From Pseudomonas sp. RIT288 (GTDB lineage: Bacteria; Pseudomonadota; Gammaproteobacteria; Pseudomonadales; Pseudomonadaceae): a stretch of DNA of 64,000 bases. A program made the position numbers and the translations under genes. Below are positions 47,270-55,186 of the stretch, piece by piece. Where the stretch lies: contig NZ_JFYN01000012.1 of NCBI RefSeq assembly GCF_000631985.1, positions 124,001-188,000 of the forward strand, written 5' to 3'. Each line of letters opens with the position of its first letter. Position 1 is the first letter of the stretch. The notes under the pieces were generated by a model, which worked only from the letters and a program-made list of their open reading frames with translations, ran no database searches and was not told the DNA's origin.

Positions 47270-47367
47270 ATGAGCTGAAGCCCCCAGGGGCCCCCGGCAT
47301 CTGCGGGAATCTCTTCGCTGGTGGAACTCAATTCCTAGGGGAGTGGGGCAGGTACCTCTCGAATCGC

Positions 47368-47489
47368 GTGTAACGCGTGTTACTGGTGTAACGAATTATA
47401 ATAACTATTTGATTTTAAAGATAAAAATCTTCGTTACACGCGCTGAGCGCGTTACGTGTGCATGGTGTAGCAACGACGAATCGTGTAAC
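47368..47489. repeat. GTGTAAC repeat cluster, left
   Basis: Exact GTGTAAC or its complement at 47368-47374, 47386-47392, 47433-47439 and 47483-47489, plus variants (GTGTTAC at 47378, GCGTTACG near 47450). The compound GTGTAACGCGTGTTAC (47368-47383) reappears inverted at 61554-61569. Confidence 0.75.
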
Positions 47490-47859
47490 GCGTTCATTTT
47501 TAAAGTTAACACCCAGACTCCGGTGACGCCGCGCTTTTGGCAAAGCACCCCACGGCCACCAAATTCGTCATGTATGCAACGGCTCACCTCGCGAGGGACC
47601 GGAGCCCACTGCGCCCGCTGCCGCTCATTCGAATCGACAAGCTCCAATCAGTGATGTCGGCGCCCCCCACCAATCTTGACCACTAGGCACTAGCGTTTCT
47701 TGAGAGAGAATGTCACCTCTCGGATGCTTCTGGCTCCTCGAAAGGTCTTGCTCGCTCACAACGAGTAGCTACCATAAAACAGCTCTGTGATGTGGCCCCC
47801 TAAGGTAATATGCACTGCATGACCGAGCGTCATCCTAAATTGAGCCTCCTGAGACCCAA

Positions 47860-49269
47860 ATGAAACAGCACAACGTCGTCCAGAAAATATGGAGCCTCTG
47901 TAATATTTTAAGGGGTGATGGGATAACCTATTACCAATATATCGCAGAGTTGAGCTACTTATTATTCCTGAAAATTGCTCGCGAGAATGGCTCTGAGGAG
48001 CTGATTCCTGAAGGTTTCCGATGGGCTGATTTAGACACCCATGGTGAAGATGGACTGTTGGGCTTCTATCAAGAAATGCTAACTCATTTGGGAGCGACTG
48101 CCGGTAATGAAGTCGTCAGAACAATATATGCCTTCCCTACGACGGTTTTTTCGCATTCTGCTAATCTTAAAGCAGTTATCAGCGGTATATCAAAAATAGA
48201 TTGGCACCAAGTTGATCAGGACGGTTTCGGAGATATTTACAGTGGCTTAATAGATAAAAGTGCTCAAGATACTCGTTCTGGAGCAGGACAATACTTTACG
48301 CCGCGTCCATTGGTAGAAATGATTGTAACGCTGATGCAGCCAAAAGTAGGTGAGCTTATACAAGATCCATCTGTAGGAAGTGGTGGATTTCTGGTCGCTG
48401 CTGATGAGTTTATACGGCGTACGGCTCTTGATGAGGATTATCGTTCCAATCCACCGAAGTATCAGGGTGTGGAAATAGAGAAAAATACTCGTCGTATTTG
48501 TCTTATGAATACTTTTTTGCATGGTTTGAATGCGGATATTATATATGGAGATGCTCTTACGGATGATGCGAAGGCTCTTGAGTCTGCGGATCTTATACTG
48601 GCTAACCCGCCATTTGGTAGCAAGGCGGGAAGCAAGCGCTCCATGCGAAAAGATATTCCATTTCCGAATTGTAATAAGCAGTTGGCTTTTTTGCAGCATA
48701 TCTACTTAGGGCTCAAAGAAGGCGGGCGTGCTGCAGTTGTTCTCCCAGATAATATTCTATTTGAAGAAGGCGTTGGTAGAGCAGTCAGGCAGCATCTCAT
48801 GCAAGTTTGTAATCTACATACGATTTTACGTTTGCCAACGGGTATATTCTATGCTGCTGGTGTAAAGACTAATGTTTTGTTTTTCTCGAAAGAAAAAGGG
48901 GGGGGGACCAATAATATTTGGATATATGATATGCGTGTGAATATGCCAAGGTTCGGGAAAACTACACCTCTGGAACTAAAGCATTTTAAAGATTTTGTAG
49001 AAAATTTCGGCGACGATCCGCACGGTAAATCTCCTCGTAAGGAGCTGGGGAGAAATGCTAATTTCCGATGCTTTACTCGAGAAGAAGTTGCAAACCGTAA
49101 CGACAATCTCGACATTTCATGGATTAGTGAAGACGAGGCGGCTAACGAGGAAGGACTCACTGAACTTGAGGAAATCTCTGCTGCCATTATCCGCCACCTT
49201 CGTTCGGCCCTTGTTGAAATCGAGGCTGTTGACGATGAGTTTGCAGAGTCGATCGAGGTGGAAGAATGA
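47860..49269 (+). CDS. hsdM: Type I-type DNA methyltransferase subunit HsdM
   Basis: A 469-residue N6-adenine methyltransferase. It has an N-terminal HsdM helical domain (1-130), SAM-binding motif I in the form DPSVGSGGFL (169-178; usual DPACGTGG) and catalytic motif IV NPPF (248-251). GQYFTPRPLVEMIV precedes motif I as usual. It is the first gene of an AT-rich plus-strand operon. No HsdR gene is present; an ATPase and an HNH nuclease take that place. Codon use (many ATA, TTA, TTT) differs from the flanking chromosome, suggesting recent transfer. Confidence 0.95.
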   Translation: MKQHNVVQKIWSLCNILRGDGITYYQYIAELSYLLFLKIARENGSEELIPEGFRWADLDTHGEDGLLGFYQEMLTHLGATAGNEVVRTIYAFPTTVFSHSANLKAVISGISKIDWHQVDQDGFGDIYSGLIDKSAQDTRSGAGQYFTPRPLVEMIVTLMQPKVGELIQDPSVGSGGFLVAADEFIRRTALDEDYRSNPPKYQGVEIEKNTRRICLMNTFLHGLNADIIYGDALTDDAKALESADLILANPPFGSKAGSKRSMRKDIPFPNCNKQLAFLQHIYLGLKEGGRAAVVLPDNILFEEGVGRAVRQHLMQVCNLHTILRLPTGIFYAAGVKTNVLFFSKEKGGGTNNIWIYDMRVNMPRFGKTTPLELKHFKDFVENFGDDPHGKSPRKELGRNANFRCFTREEVANRNDNLDISWISEDEAANEEGLTELEEISAAIIRHLRSALVEIEAVDDEFAESIEVEE

Positions 49270-49420
49270 CCTCTACGAGAGTCTTCGCTCAGCCATGCAG
49301 TCACTTCGCTGACGATTCTGCTATCGTAATAGTCGCCCATACATGGTCTTGGGACCGCGAAGAGCCAACAAGGGGGCCAGGAGTGCCGTCATTCCATTGC
49401 TTCGAACGGGGAGCCCTCGG

Positions 49421-50992
49421 ATGAGCGATCTACCGGAGGGATGGATAGAGGTTGATTTCAAAGATGTAGCAGAGGTTAATCCACGAAAGTCGGTTCACTT
49501 AAACAGTGACGATGCCGTTACATTTGTTCCTATGGCAGCAGTTAGTGAACAGATTGGCGCAATTACCGATGGTGTTGTGAGAACCTTAAAAGAGGTTAAC
49601 AAAGGCTTCACCCAGTTTGCAGAGGAGGATGTGATTTTTGCGAAAATTACCCCGTCAATGGAAAATGGTAAGTCTGCGGTGGCTGTCGGTCTAAAAAACG
49701 GTATTGGCTTCGGCTCTACGGAGTTTCACGTATTGCGAAGTAATGGCGCTGTTATGCCAAAATACCTGTGGTACTTTATTCGCCAAAAAAGATTTCGAGA
49801 AGATGCGCAAAAGGTTATGTCGGGTGCGGTTGGCCAGCAGCGAGTGCCCGCAGACTACTTAAAGAATTGCAAGTTGCCGCTACCTCCTCTTAGTGAGCAA
49901 AAAAAGATAATTGATAGAATAGATGGTCTAATTGCTCGTACCAATCAGGCACGCAATGATCTTGATGTTCTTCCGGGGTTGGTAGATAGTTATAAGAAGC
50001 GTCTTTTGTCCTTGGCTTATACTGGGCACCTACTGAAAGGTTCGGTTGGTGCTTTTCAGTCGAGCCCACAGAAAATGGCGAATCTTAGTACGTTTGTTGA
50101 AAGTCTGCGCTATGGAACAGCCCAGAAAAGCGTAGTGGAAAAAGTTGGTGTTCCAGTTTTACGTATTCCCAATGTGGTGTCGGGGAAAATAGATCTTCAT
50201 GATCTGAAGTACTCGGATCTTAGCGAGAAGGAACTGGATACTCTTAAGCTAACTGCGGGAGATATTTTAGTTGTTAGATCTAATGGCAGTACAAGCTTAG
50301 TTGGGCGTCCTGCAGTCGTATCAAATGAGGCGTTAGGGATGGCTTATGCAGGCTATCTGATTCGACTTCGACCGTTACTCAGTAAAGTGGTGCCAGAGTT
50401 TCTCGCTTTGATGTTGCAAGCTCCTGAAGTCAGAGGGGTGATTGAAGCCGGAGCGCGTTCAACAAGCGGTGTTCATAATATAAATGCAAAAGAACTAGGC
50501 TCACTTGCAATACCTTTATTTTCTTTAGAGGATCAGGTGGAAATTGTTTCCAGGGTCGAAAGCACACTTGCTTGGCTTGAGCGCGTGTTATCCGAACATA
50601 ACGCTATGATGGAACTGTTGCCTAAATTGGATGCTGCGATCCTTTCAAAGGCCTTCCGTGGTGACTTGGTTAGCCAGGAGCGAGGCGATGAATCCGCCCT
50701 CGCCCTTCTTGCCCGCATCCGCGCTGAACGCGAAATTGCTCCTAAGAGGCAGACGCAAATGCGTACTAAAGATAAAACGCTTATCAAGGATCCGAAAGAC
50801 CGCCTTCTTCTAGACAGCCATGACTGGCCAGACGAAGGATTACCATTTGCGGAAGTGGCAAAGCGTGTCCCTCTCCCATATGACGAGATGAGGGATGCCA
50901 TATTTAAACTGCTGGCCGAAGATAGACCGCAACTGCGTCAGGTCTTTAATAATGAAGCCGCTTGTATGCATTTGCAGCGGGTGAAAGTATGA
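49421..50992 (+). CDS. hsdS: Type I-type specificity subunit HsdS with C-terminal extension
   Basis: A 523-residue protein with two target-recognition domains. The first conserved helix region ends KLPLPPLSEQKKIIDRIDGL, the second ends IPLFSLEDQVEIVSRVESTL, and the second central helix has AILSKAFRGDLVSQ. It should set the methylation sequence. Unusually, about 60 residues follow the normal end (LPFAEVAKRVPLPYDEMRDA ... HLQRVKV) and resemble a small winged helix. The ATG at 49421 begins with the typical MSDLPEGWIEV; 26 further codons are open upstream. It overlaps the ATPase gene by four bases. Confidence 0.92.
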   Translation: MSDLPEGWIEVDFKDVAEVNPRKSVHLNSDDAVTFVPMAAVSEQIGAITDGVVRTLKEVNKGFTQFAEEDVIFAKITPSMENGKSAVAVGLKNGIGFGSTEFHVLRSNGAVMPKYLWYFIRQKRFREDAQKVMSGAVGQQRVPADYLKNCKLPLPPLSEQKKIIDRIDGLIARTNQARNDLDVLPGLVDSYKKRLLSLAYTGHLLKGSVGAFQSSPQKMANLSTFVESLRYGTAQKSVVEKVGVPVLRIPNVVSGKIDLHDLKYSDLSEKELDTLKLTAGDILVVRSNGSTSLVGRPAVVSNEALGMAYAGYLIRLRPLLSKVVPEFLALMLQAPEVRGVIEAGARSTSGVHNINAKELGSLAIPLFSLEDQVEIVSRVESTLAWLERVLSEHNAMMELLPKLDAAILSKAFRGDLVSQERGDESALALLARIRAEREIAPKRQTQMRTKDKTLIKDPKDRLLLDSHDWPDEGLPFAEVAKRVPLPYDEMRDAIFKLLAEDRPQLRQVFNNEAACMHLQRVKV

Positions 50993-52587
50993 GGCTACGC
51001 CGTCTCCAAATTGAAAGTTCCTCGGCGAGTGGGGGGCTGTTTGATGGGTTAGATGTTTGGTTCGGAAGGGGAGCAGATGGTAAGGCAAGTGAACCCCTTG
51101 CGCCCTTGTGTATGATCGGACCGAATGGGTCGGGTAAGTCTCAGTTTCTTCAGCTGTTGGCCGAAATTTTTCAGGCAGCATGGCATGCACATAATCCTAC
51201 CGAAGAGCGCAGAAGTGCTAACGAGGATATACTTTTCGATCTAAGTTATCTGATAAATATCCCAGGGGCTGACACTCCGGAAGAAGTTAGGCTGGTACGT
51301 ACTAAAAAGGGTCGTTTAGTAGGGGGTATCGAGCTTTATAGTGGAAGTTCTGAATCAGCGATAAAGGCAGGCTCTCCTGAGTTTGAGAAGCGTCTACCCT
51401 CAATAATCGTAGGATATACCTCCGGTGACAATGAAACCCTTAGTTTGCCTTTTTTGGTTAGTCGAAGCGGATATGCGCAGGACGTGGCGCGGGCTGCTTT
51501 CGGCGATACAGTAAAAAATACTGTTCCTGACAACCGCTTAATGCTTATTGACTACGGCACAAATCTTGAGGTTCTATTTTCAAATCTTATCCTGGGCCCT
51601 AAAGAGGCGCGTGAAGAAATAATACGGCATGCTCGACTTTCCGATCTCGCTTCTTGCCGCTGCGTTGTACGATTAGCCCATTCTGTTATCAATAAAGCTC
51701 CCAAAAAAAGGACGGATATAACGGGTCGTAAAGGCATACAGTTGACCGATGAGCTCGAAAGCATCATACACTCACTTAAACGTACAGCGACATGTTGGAC
51801 GGAAGACGAAAAGACTGAAACTTATACTTTCGATTTTTTTGTAGATGATGCCACTCGAGTGGCATTTGCTAATTTTTGGAATGATGCGTTTTCGCTCTAC
51901 CGGGCTTTGCATAAACTTGCGCTCTTGAACGATCTGGCGATTCCAAGGCCTGCGCGGAAGCGGTTAGATCGTGCTGTGAAGGAGCGTCGGTTCGCTTCAC
52001 GATTGCCAGAACCTCAGCAGGAGGACATGGTATTCGGCTTTGAAGAGGTTCGATTTTGGCCAGATGATGAAAGACGGGAGGCAGTGGACTACGTCTCTCT
52101 CTCGGATGGTGAGCATCAGCAAGCATTGATCCTGGGTGCATATGCAATGATGACAGACACTAATGCACTATTTTTGCTAGATGAGCCTGAGTCGCACTTC
52201 AACCCTCAATGGCGAGTGAAGTTTGTTCAGCGGTTGATGGAGCTCACAGGATCGAGAGAGGGGCAAGAGTTGCTACTTACATCTCACGCACCTTTTGTTC
52301 CTTCTGATATGCCACGAGAGCAGGTTCTGATTTTTAGTCGGGATAATGGAAAGATTATCGTTAAAGAGCCTCAGGCAGAGACTTTTGGGGCGACATTTGA
52401 CCGAATATTAGAGGCTTGTTTTGATATTCGACCACCCATTTCAAGGATCGCGGAGGAGAAAATTAATGAAGTACTTATGTCGGAGAATATCGACGAGGTA
52501 GAGCAGGTATTGAGTGAGCTTGGTCAATCAGTAGAAAAAGCATTCCTGGCAGATCATTTGCGTCGATTAAAGAATAAAAAACTATAA
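50989..52587 (+). CDS. Restriction-associated AAA/ABC-type ATPase (PtuA-like)
   Basis: A 532-residue ABC/SMC-like ATPase with Walker A GPNGSGKS (44-51), an ABC signature LSDGEHQQ (about 371), Walker B LFLLDEPESH (about 394) and a switch His in LLTSHAPFVPSD (about 433). About 300 residues between the Walker motifs are helical and divergent. It resembles the ATPases of Septu/retron nuclease pairs and the family annotated as restriction-system-associated AAA ATPase. It overlaps hsdS by four bases and the nuclease gene by one, so it is one translational unit. It may sense or load on phage DNA and gate the HNH partner (inference). Confidence 0.88.
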   Translation: MRLRRLQIESSSASGGLFDGLDVWFGRGADGKASEPLAPLCMIGPNGSGKSQFLQLLAEIFQAAWHAHNPTEERRSANEDILFDLSYLINIPGADTPEEVRLVRTKKGRLVGGIELYSGSSESAIKAGSPEFEKRLPSIIVGYTSGDNETLSLPFLVSRSGYAQDVARAAFGDTVKNTVPDNRLMLIDYGTNLEVLFSNLILGPKEAREEIIRHARLSDLASCRCVVRLAHSVINKAPKKRTDITGRKGIQLTDELESIIHSLKRTATCWTEDEKTETYTFDFFVDDATRVAFANFWNDAFSLYRALHKLALLNDLAIPRPARKRLDRAVKERRFASRLPEPQQEDMVFGFEEVRFWPDDERREAVDYVSLSDGEHQQALILGAYAMMTDTNALFLLDEPESHFNPQWRVKFVQRLMELTGSREGQELLLTSHAPFVPSDMPREQVLIFSRDNGKIIVKEPQAETFGATFDRILEACFDIRPPISRIAEEKINEVLMSENIDEVEQVLSELGQSVEKAFLADHLRRLKNKKL

Positions 52588-53672
52588 TGCTATTTACATA
52601 TTCTCCTCAAGCGCTTGCAGAAAATTGGCTGAATCAGACTTTCATTCAAATCTTGAGTGAGGGTATGCGACGAATAATTAGTGGGCACCAGGTTGATGTG
52701 TGGCCATCGGTGATACCAGTAGCGCGTCGATCAGTCCTGAGAGGGCGCTCGGGTATTCGAAAGCGTCTAGAAGAGTTCTGGAAGGAGTTCTTAACTCTTA
52801 ATCTCGCAACGCAAGAGGTATTACTTGCGTCGTTGAACCAACAGTCACGCTTGCCTGATGCACTATTTGACAATTCGGCATGTGTTGAAATTGATAGATT
52901 TCCCGACGGTATACGAAAAGCTACGATAGACCTATTTAGATTCCTTTTTGAAGAGCAGCTAACTAGTATAAAGGTTGGCGCTGAATGCCTTCGTGATTTG
53001 CATTATACTGCGATATATGATCAAGTTCCTTCGCGTGTTTGTCCTTTTTGTGGTCTTGGCCATTTTAGGGCGCCAGGTGCGCCTAGGCACGCACTTGATC
53101 ATTATATGCCTATTACTAGATATCCTTTCATGGGTGCTGATCTTCGTAATTTGCCCCCAATGTGTAGCGAATGTAACTCTGACTTCAAGAAGAATATCGA
53201 TATTTTGCGAGATAGGCGTGGTCGCAGGCGTAGGTGCGTAGATCCTTACAATGGACCATTCTATATAGTTAGTTTGGCGAAAAGTTTACCTTTTGCTGGC
53301 TCTGTTAAAAATGGTATACGTTTGCCAAAGTGGAATATTCAATTTAAAGGCGGCCCTCAAAGCGAAGCTGAGAATTGGGATCGAATCTTCAAAATTCGAG
53401 AGCGGTATCAGAGAGATGTTCTAAACGCTGAGTTCAGGTCTTGGCTTGAACATTTCGTACATTGGTATGTACGAGGCGGGCATGGTGGTGGAATAGGAGA
53501 CGAGATTGCTGCTGCGATTCCTAAATATATTGATACTGTCATCCAGGATGGCTTAGCTGATAAGGCTTTTTTGAAAGCTGAAGTCTTTCGTATGTTGCTA
53601 CGTGAATGTACCAATTATCGGCGTGGCGGGGAGATGAAGGCTTTTTTGGAAATCTTGATTGCTAATGTTTGA
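52587..53672 (+). CDS. HNH endonuclease, probable effector of the HsdMS-ATPase system (PtuB-like)
   Basis: A 361-residue protein with a zinc-bound HNH/beta-beta-alpha nuclease core: CPFC (152-155), HALDHYMPITRYP (catalytic His at 172), LPPMCSECNSDFKK (CxxC at 193-196, Asn at 197). About 145 helical residues precede and about 160 follow the core. The layout matches PtuB-type nucleases. Its ATG shares one base with the ATPase stop (TAATG). It occupies the place of HsdR in the operon. Very AT-rich codon use. Confidence 0.88.
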   Translation: MLFTYSPQALAENWLNQTFIQILSEGMRRIISGHQVDVWPSVIPVARRSVLRGRSGIRKRLEEFWKEFLTLNLATQEVLLASLNQQSRLPDALFDNSACVEIDRFPDGIRKATIDLFRFLFEEQLTSIKVGAECLRDLHYTAIYDQVPSRVCPFCGLGHFRAPGAPRHALDHYMPITRYPFMGADLRNLPPMCSECNSDFKKNIDILRDRRGRRRRCVDPYNGPFYIVSLAKSLPFAGSVKNGIRLPKWNIQFKGGPQSEAENWDRIFKIRERYQRDVLNAEFRSWLEHFVHWYVRGGHGGGIGDEIAAAIPKYIDTVIQDGLADKAFLKAEVFRMLLRECTNYRRGGEMKAFLEILIANV

Positions 53673-53890
53673 AATGCATTTTATTGTTAATTGATAAGGG
53701 TTTGGATTAATTGCGGGAGAGTATCTGATTTGGTGCCTTAATGTGGGGGGAGGCAGCTTGCAGTCGTAAGCTGCTTCAGGCTTGACGCAGTTATTAACTA
53801 ATTGGATATATGTCGCATTGCACTGTCCCCAAATCAGAGATCAAGCATGGAGTTCTAAGGTTCGAGGCTAGAAACTTCTCTGAATAAAGA

Positions 53891-53914
53891 AGCGCCTTTT
53901 AAGGCGGTTTTTTT
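53891..53914 (+). terminator. Rho-independent terminator after the defence operon
   Basis: GCGCCTTTTAAGGCG hairpin followed by GTTTTTTT. It lies in the 325-base spacer between the convergent nuclease and coiled-coil operons; nothing else is seen in that spacer. Confidence 0.8.
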
Positions 53915-53997
53915 GAGAGTATGGGCATTGTGTGTTCCTTATTCGTTGTGGTGGCGTGCTTTGTTATTAAGCAAAAAATCTGTCTATAGGTTCGCCG

Positions 53998-54186
53998 TTA
54001 TTTTTGGCGATTGAGTTCGTTTTCAATGTTCGCCATTTCCGCATCAATCGCTTTGATCGCTAACGCTTGCAACTGATTGTTTTTGCCTGGCCCTGATCTG
54101 AAAGTTTTCAATAGCCCAGTCAGGTGCTCCTTCCGCGCTTTAAGTGTGTCAGACCAACTCGTGCTGTTCTGTAGTGGTTTGCTCAT
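53998..54186 (-). CDS. Small island protein, 62 residues
   Basis: A short, charged helical protein (SDTLKARKEHLTGLLKTFRS; AEMANIENELNRQK). It overlaps the end of the coiled-coil gene, and the second ATG (54186) lies 8 bases after AAGG. Probably the last gene of the minus-strand replication operon. No family is recognised. Confidence 0.55.
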   Translation of the reverse strand: MSKPLQNSTSWSDTLKARKEHLTGLLKTFRSGPGKNNQLQALAIKAIDAEMANIENELNRQK

Positions 54187-55093
54187 TGTTTTCATCCTTG
54201 CGTTGTTCCAGATGGTTTACCTGTACAGCCTGTTGATGTGTCGGAATATCGTTGAGTTGAAGCAGATCCTGCGCGCCGTATTTGCGTGCGCGGTCGGAAA
54301 GTTCATGCCACGTCCAGTTACCGAAGTTTTCGCCTTCCTCAGGAACGGCCAGCTTCATCAGGCCCACTTGATCGAGGCCCAGCAAGTTGTAGTTAGCCCA
54401 AAGCTTTCCGCCCACCTCGAACAACGCTTTTGCGGCCTCGTTCCACTTCTCCTCCAGCACTGTGTAAGAGAGCCACAGGGCGTTGCGTTCGATCCCTTTA
54501 TGCTTTGCCTGTGCTTCGGCGATGTATTTATCTACGGTGACCAACTCTTGCTCCAGAGCAGCCATGATCAAGGTTTGCCGACGATTGTGTTCGGTGGCCA
54601 CCGTGAGGTTCTTTGCTGCCTTTTGCGCATCGGCGTTGGAGGTCTTCTCGCCTTCGGTGTCACCCCATGCGACGGCCTGCGCGTATGCCGTGGCAGCGTC
54701 TGTTTCGGCCTGACGTGCCTTGGCCATGTCCTCTACCGCCTGTTGTTGGATCTGCTCCAGGCGGGTGGTTAGGCTTTGGCGCTTTCCGTTGAGCTCTTGC
54801 TCATCCGCTTTCCAGTTATTCATCGCTTCGATGTAACCCGCCATCAGGGAATCGCAATTGGCGAGATTCTCGCGGCGGCTGATCTTCCGATCTAAAAGTT
54901 CTGCGTTGTGCTTGCGCGAATCGAAATTCCTTTTCAACTCGTTGTACTTGTCGCGCAGTTCACGTTCGTGGGTCGGCTCGACGTGTTCCTCGCTTTCCAG
55001 CACGGCCTCAAGGGGCAACATCTGGGCTTGCAGTTCGTCGGCCTCGCTCAGCAGTTGATTGCGGAGGTCTTTCAATTCCTGGATCTCATTCAT
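54149..55093 (-). CDS. Coiled-coil protein of P4-like islands
   Basis: A 314-residue protein dominated by coiled coil in its first 200 residues (ELKDLRNQLLSEADELQAQM; KISRRENLANCDSLMAGY). A more compact C-terminal part follows (ALWLSYTVLEEKWNEAAKAL, ENFGNWTWHELSDRARKYGA). No enzymatic motif is seen. It lies 93 bases after the primase-helicase gene on the same strand. Similar coiled-coil genes are frequent in this place in Pseudomonas islands; function unknown. Confidence 0.7.
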   Translation of the reverse strand: MNEIQELKDLRNQLLSEADELQAQMLPLEAVLESEEHVEPTHERELRDKYNELKRNFDSRKHNAELLDRKISRRENLANCDSLMAGYIEAMNNWKADEQELNGKRQSLTTRLEQIQQQAVEDMAKARQAETDAATAYAQAVAWGDTEGEKTSNADAQKAAKNLTVATEHNRRQTLIMAALEQELVTVDKYIAEAQAKHKGIERNALWLSYTVLEEKWNEAAKALFEVGGKLWANYNLLGLDQVGLMKLAVPEEGENFGNWTWHELSDRARKYGAQDLLQLNDIPTHQQAVQVNHLEQRKDENNEQTTTEQHELV

Positions 55094-55186
55094 TTTTCTT
55101 GACTCTGTTCAGTTCGATTGTGGGTTGGTTGAGCGGCTGGCGAGGCCGTAAATAAGCCGGCGCTACCTCAATTGGCTGAGATGCTC

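Larger units (their letters stand above)
46811..47859. other. Non-coding 1-kb region with iterons and a large inverted repeat
   Basis: No convincing gene lies here: the two short frames crossing it lack ribosome sites and protein-like composition. It contains a 49-base inverted repeat, four GTGAAC repeats and a GTGTAAC repeat cluster, listed separately. The last 160 bases must contain the promoter of hsdM; I see no strong -35/-10 pair. Confidence 0.6.

Noticed and set aside
47360..47490. Possible CRISPR array from the repeated GTGTAAC units
   Set aside because: Units are short, occur in both orientations and have irregular spacing; no cas genes are present.
47343..47654. A 103-codon frame over the GTGTAAC cluster
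   Set aside because: Its sequence is produced by the repeats (VTRVTGVTN), so it is unlikely to be coding.
47860..53672. Ordinary type I restriction-modification system
   Set aside because: HsdM and HsdS are typical, but no HsdR occurs and the next coupled genes encode an ABC-like ATPase and an HNH nuclease.
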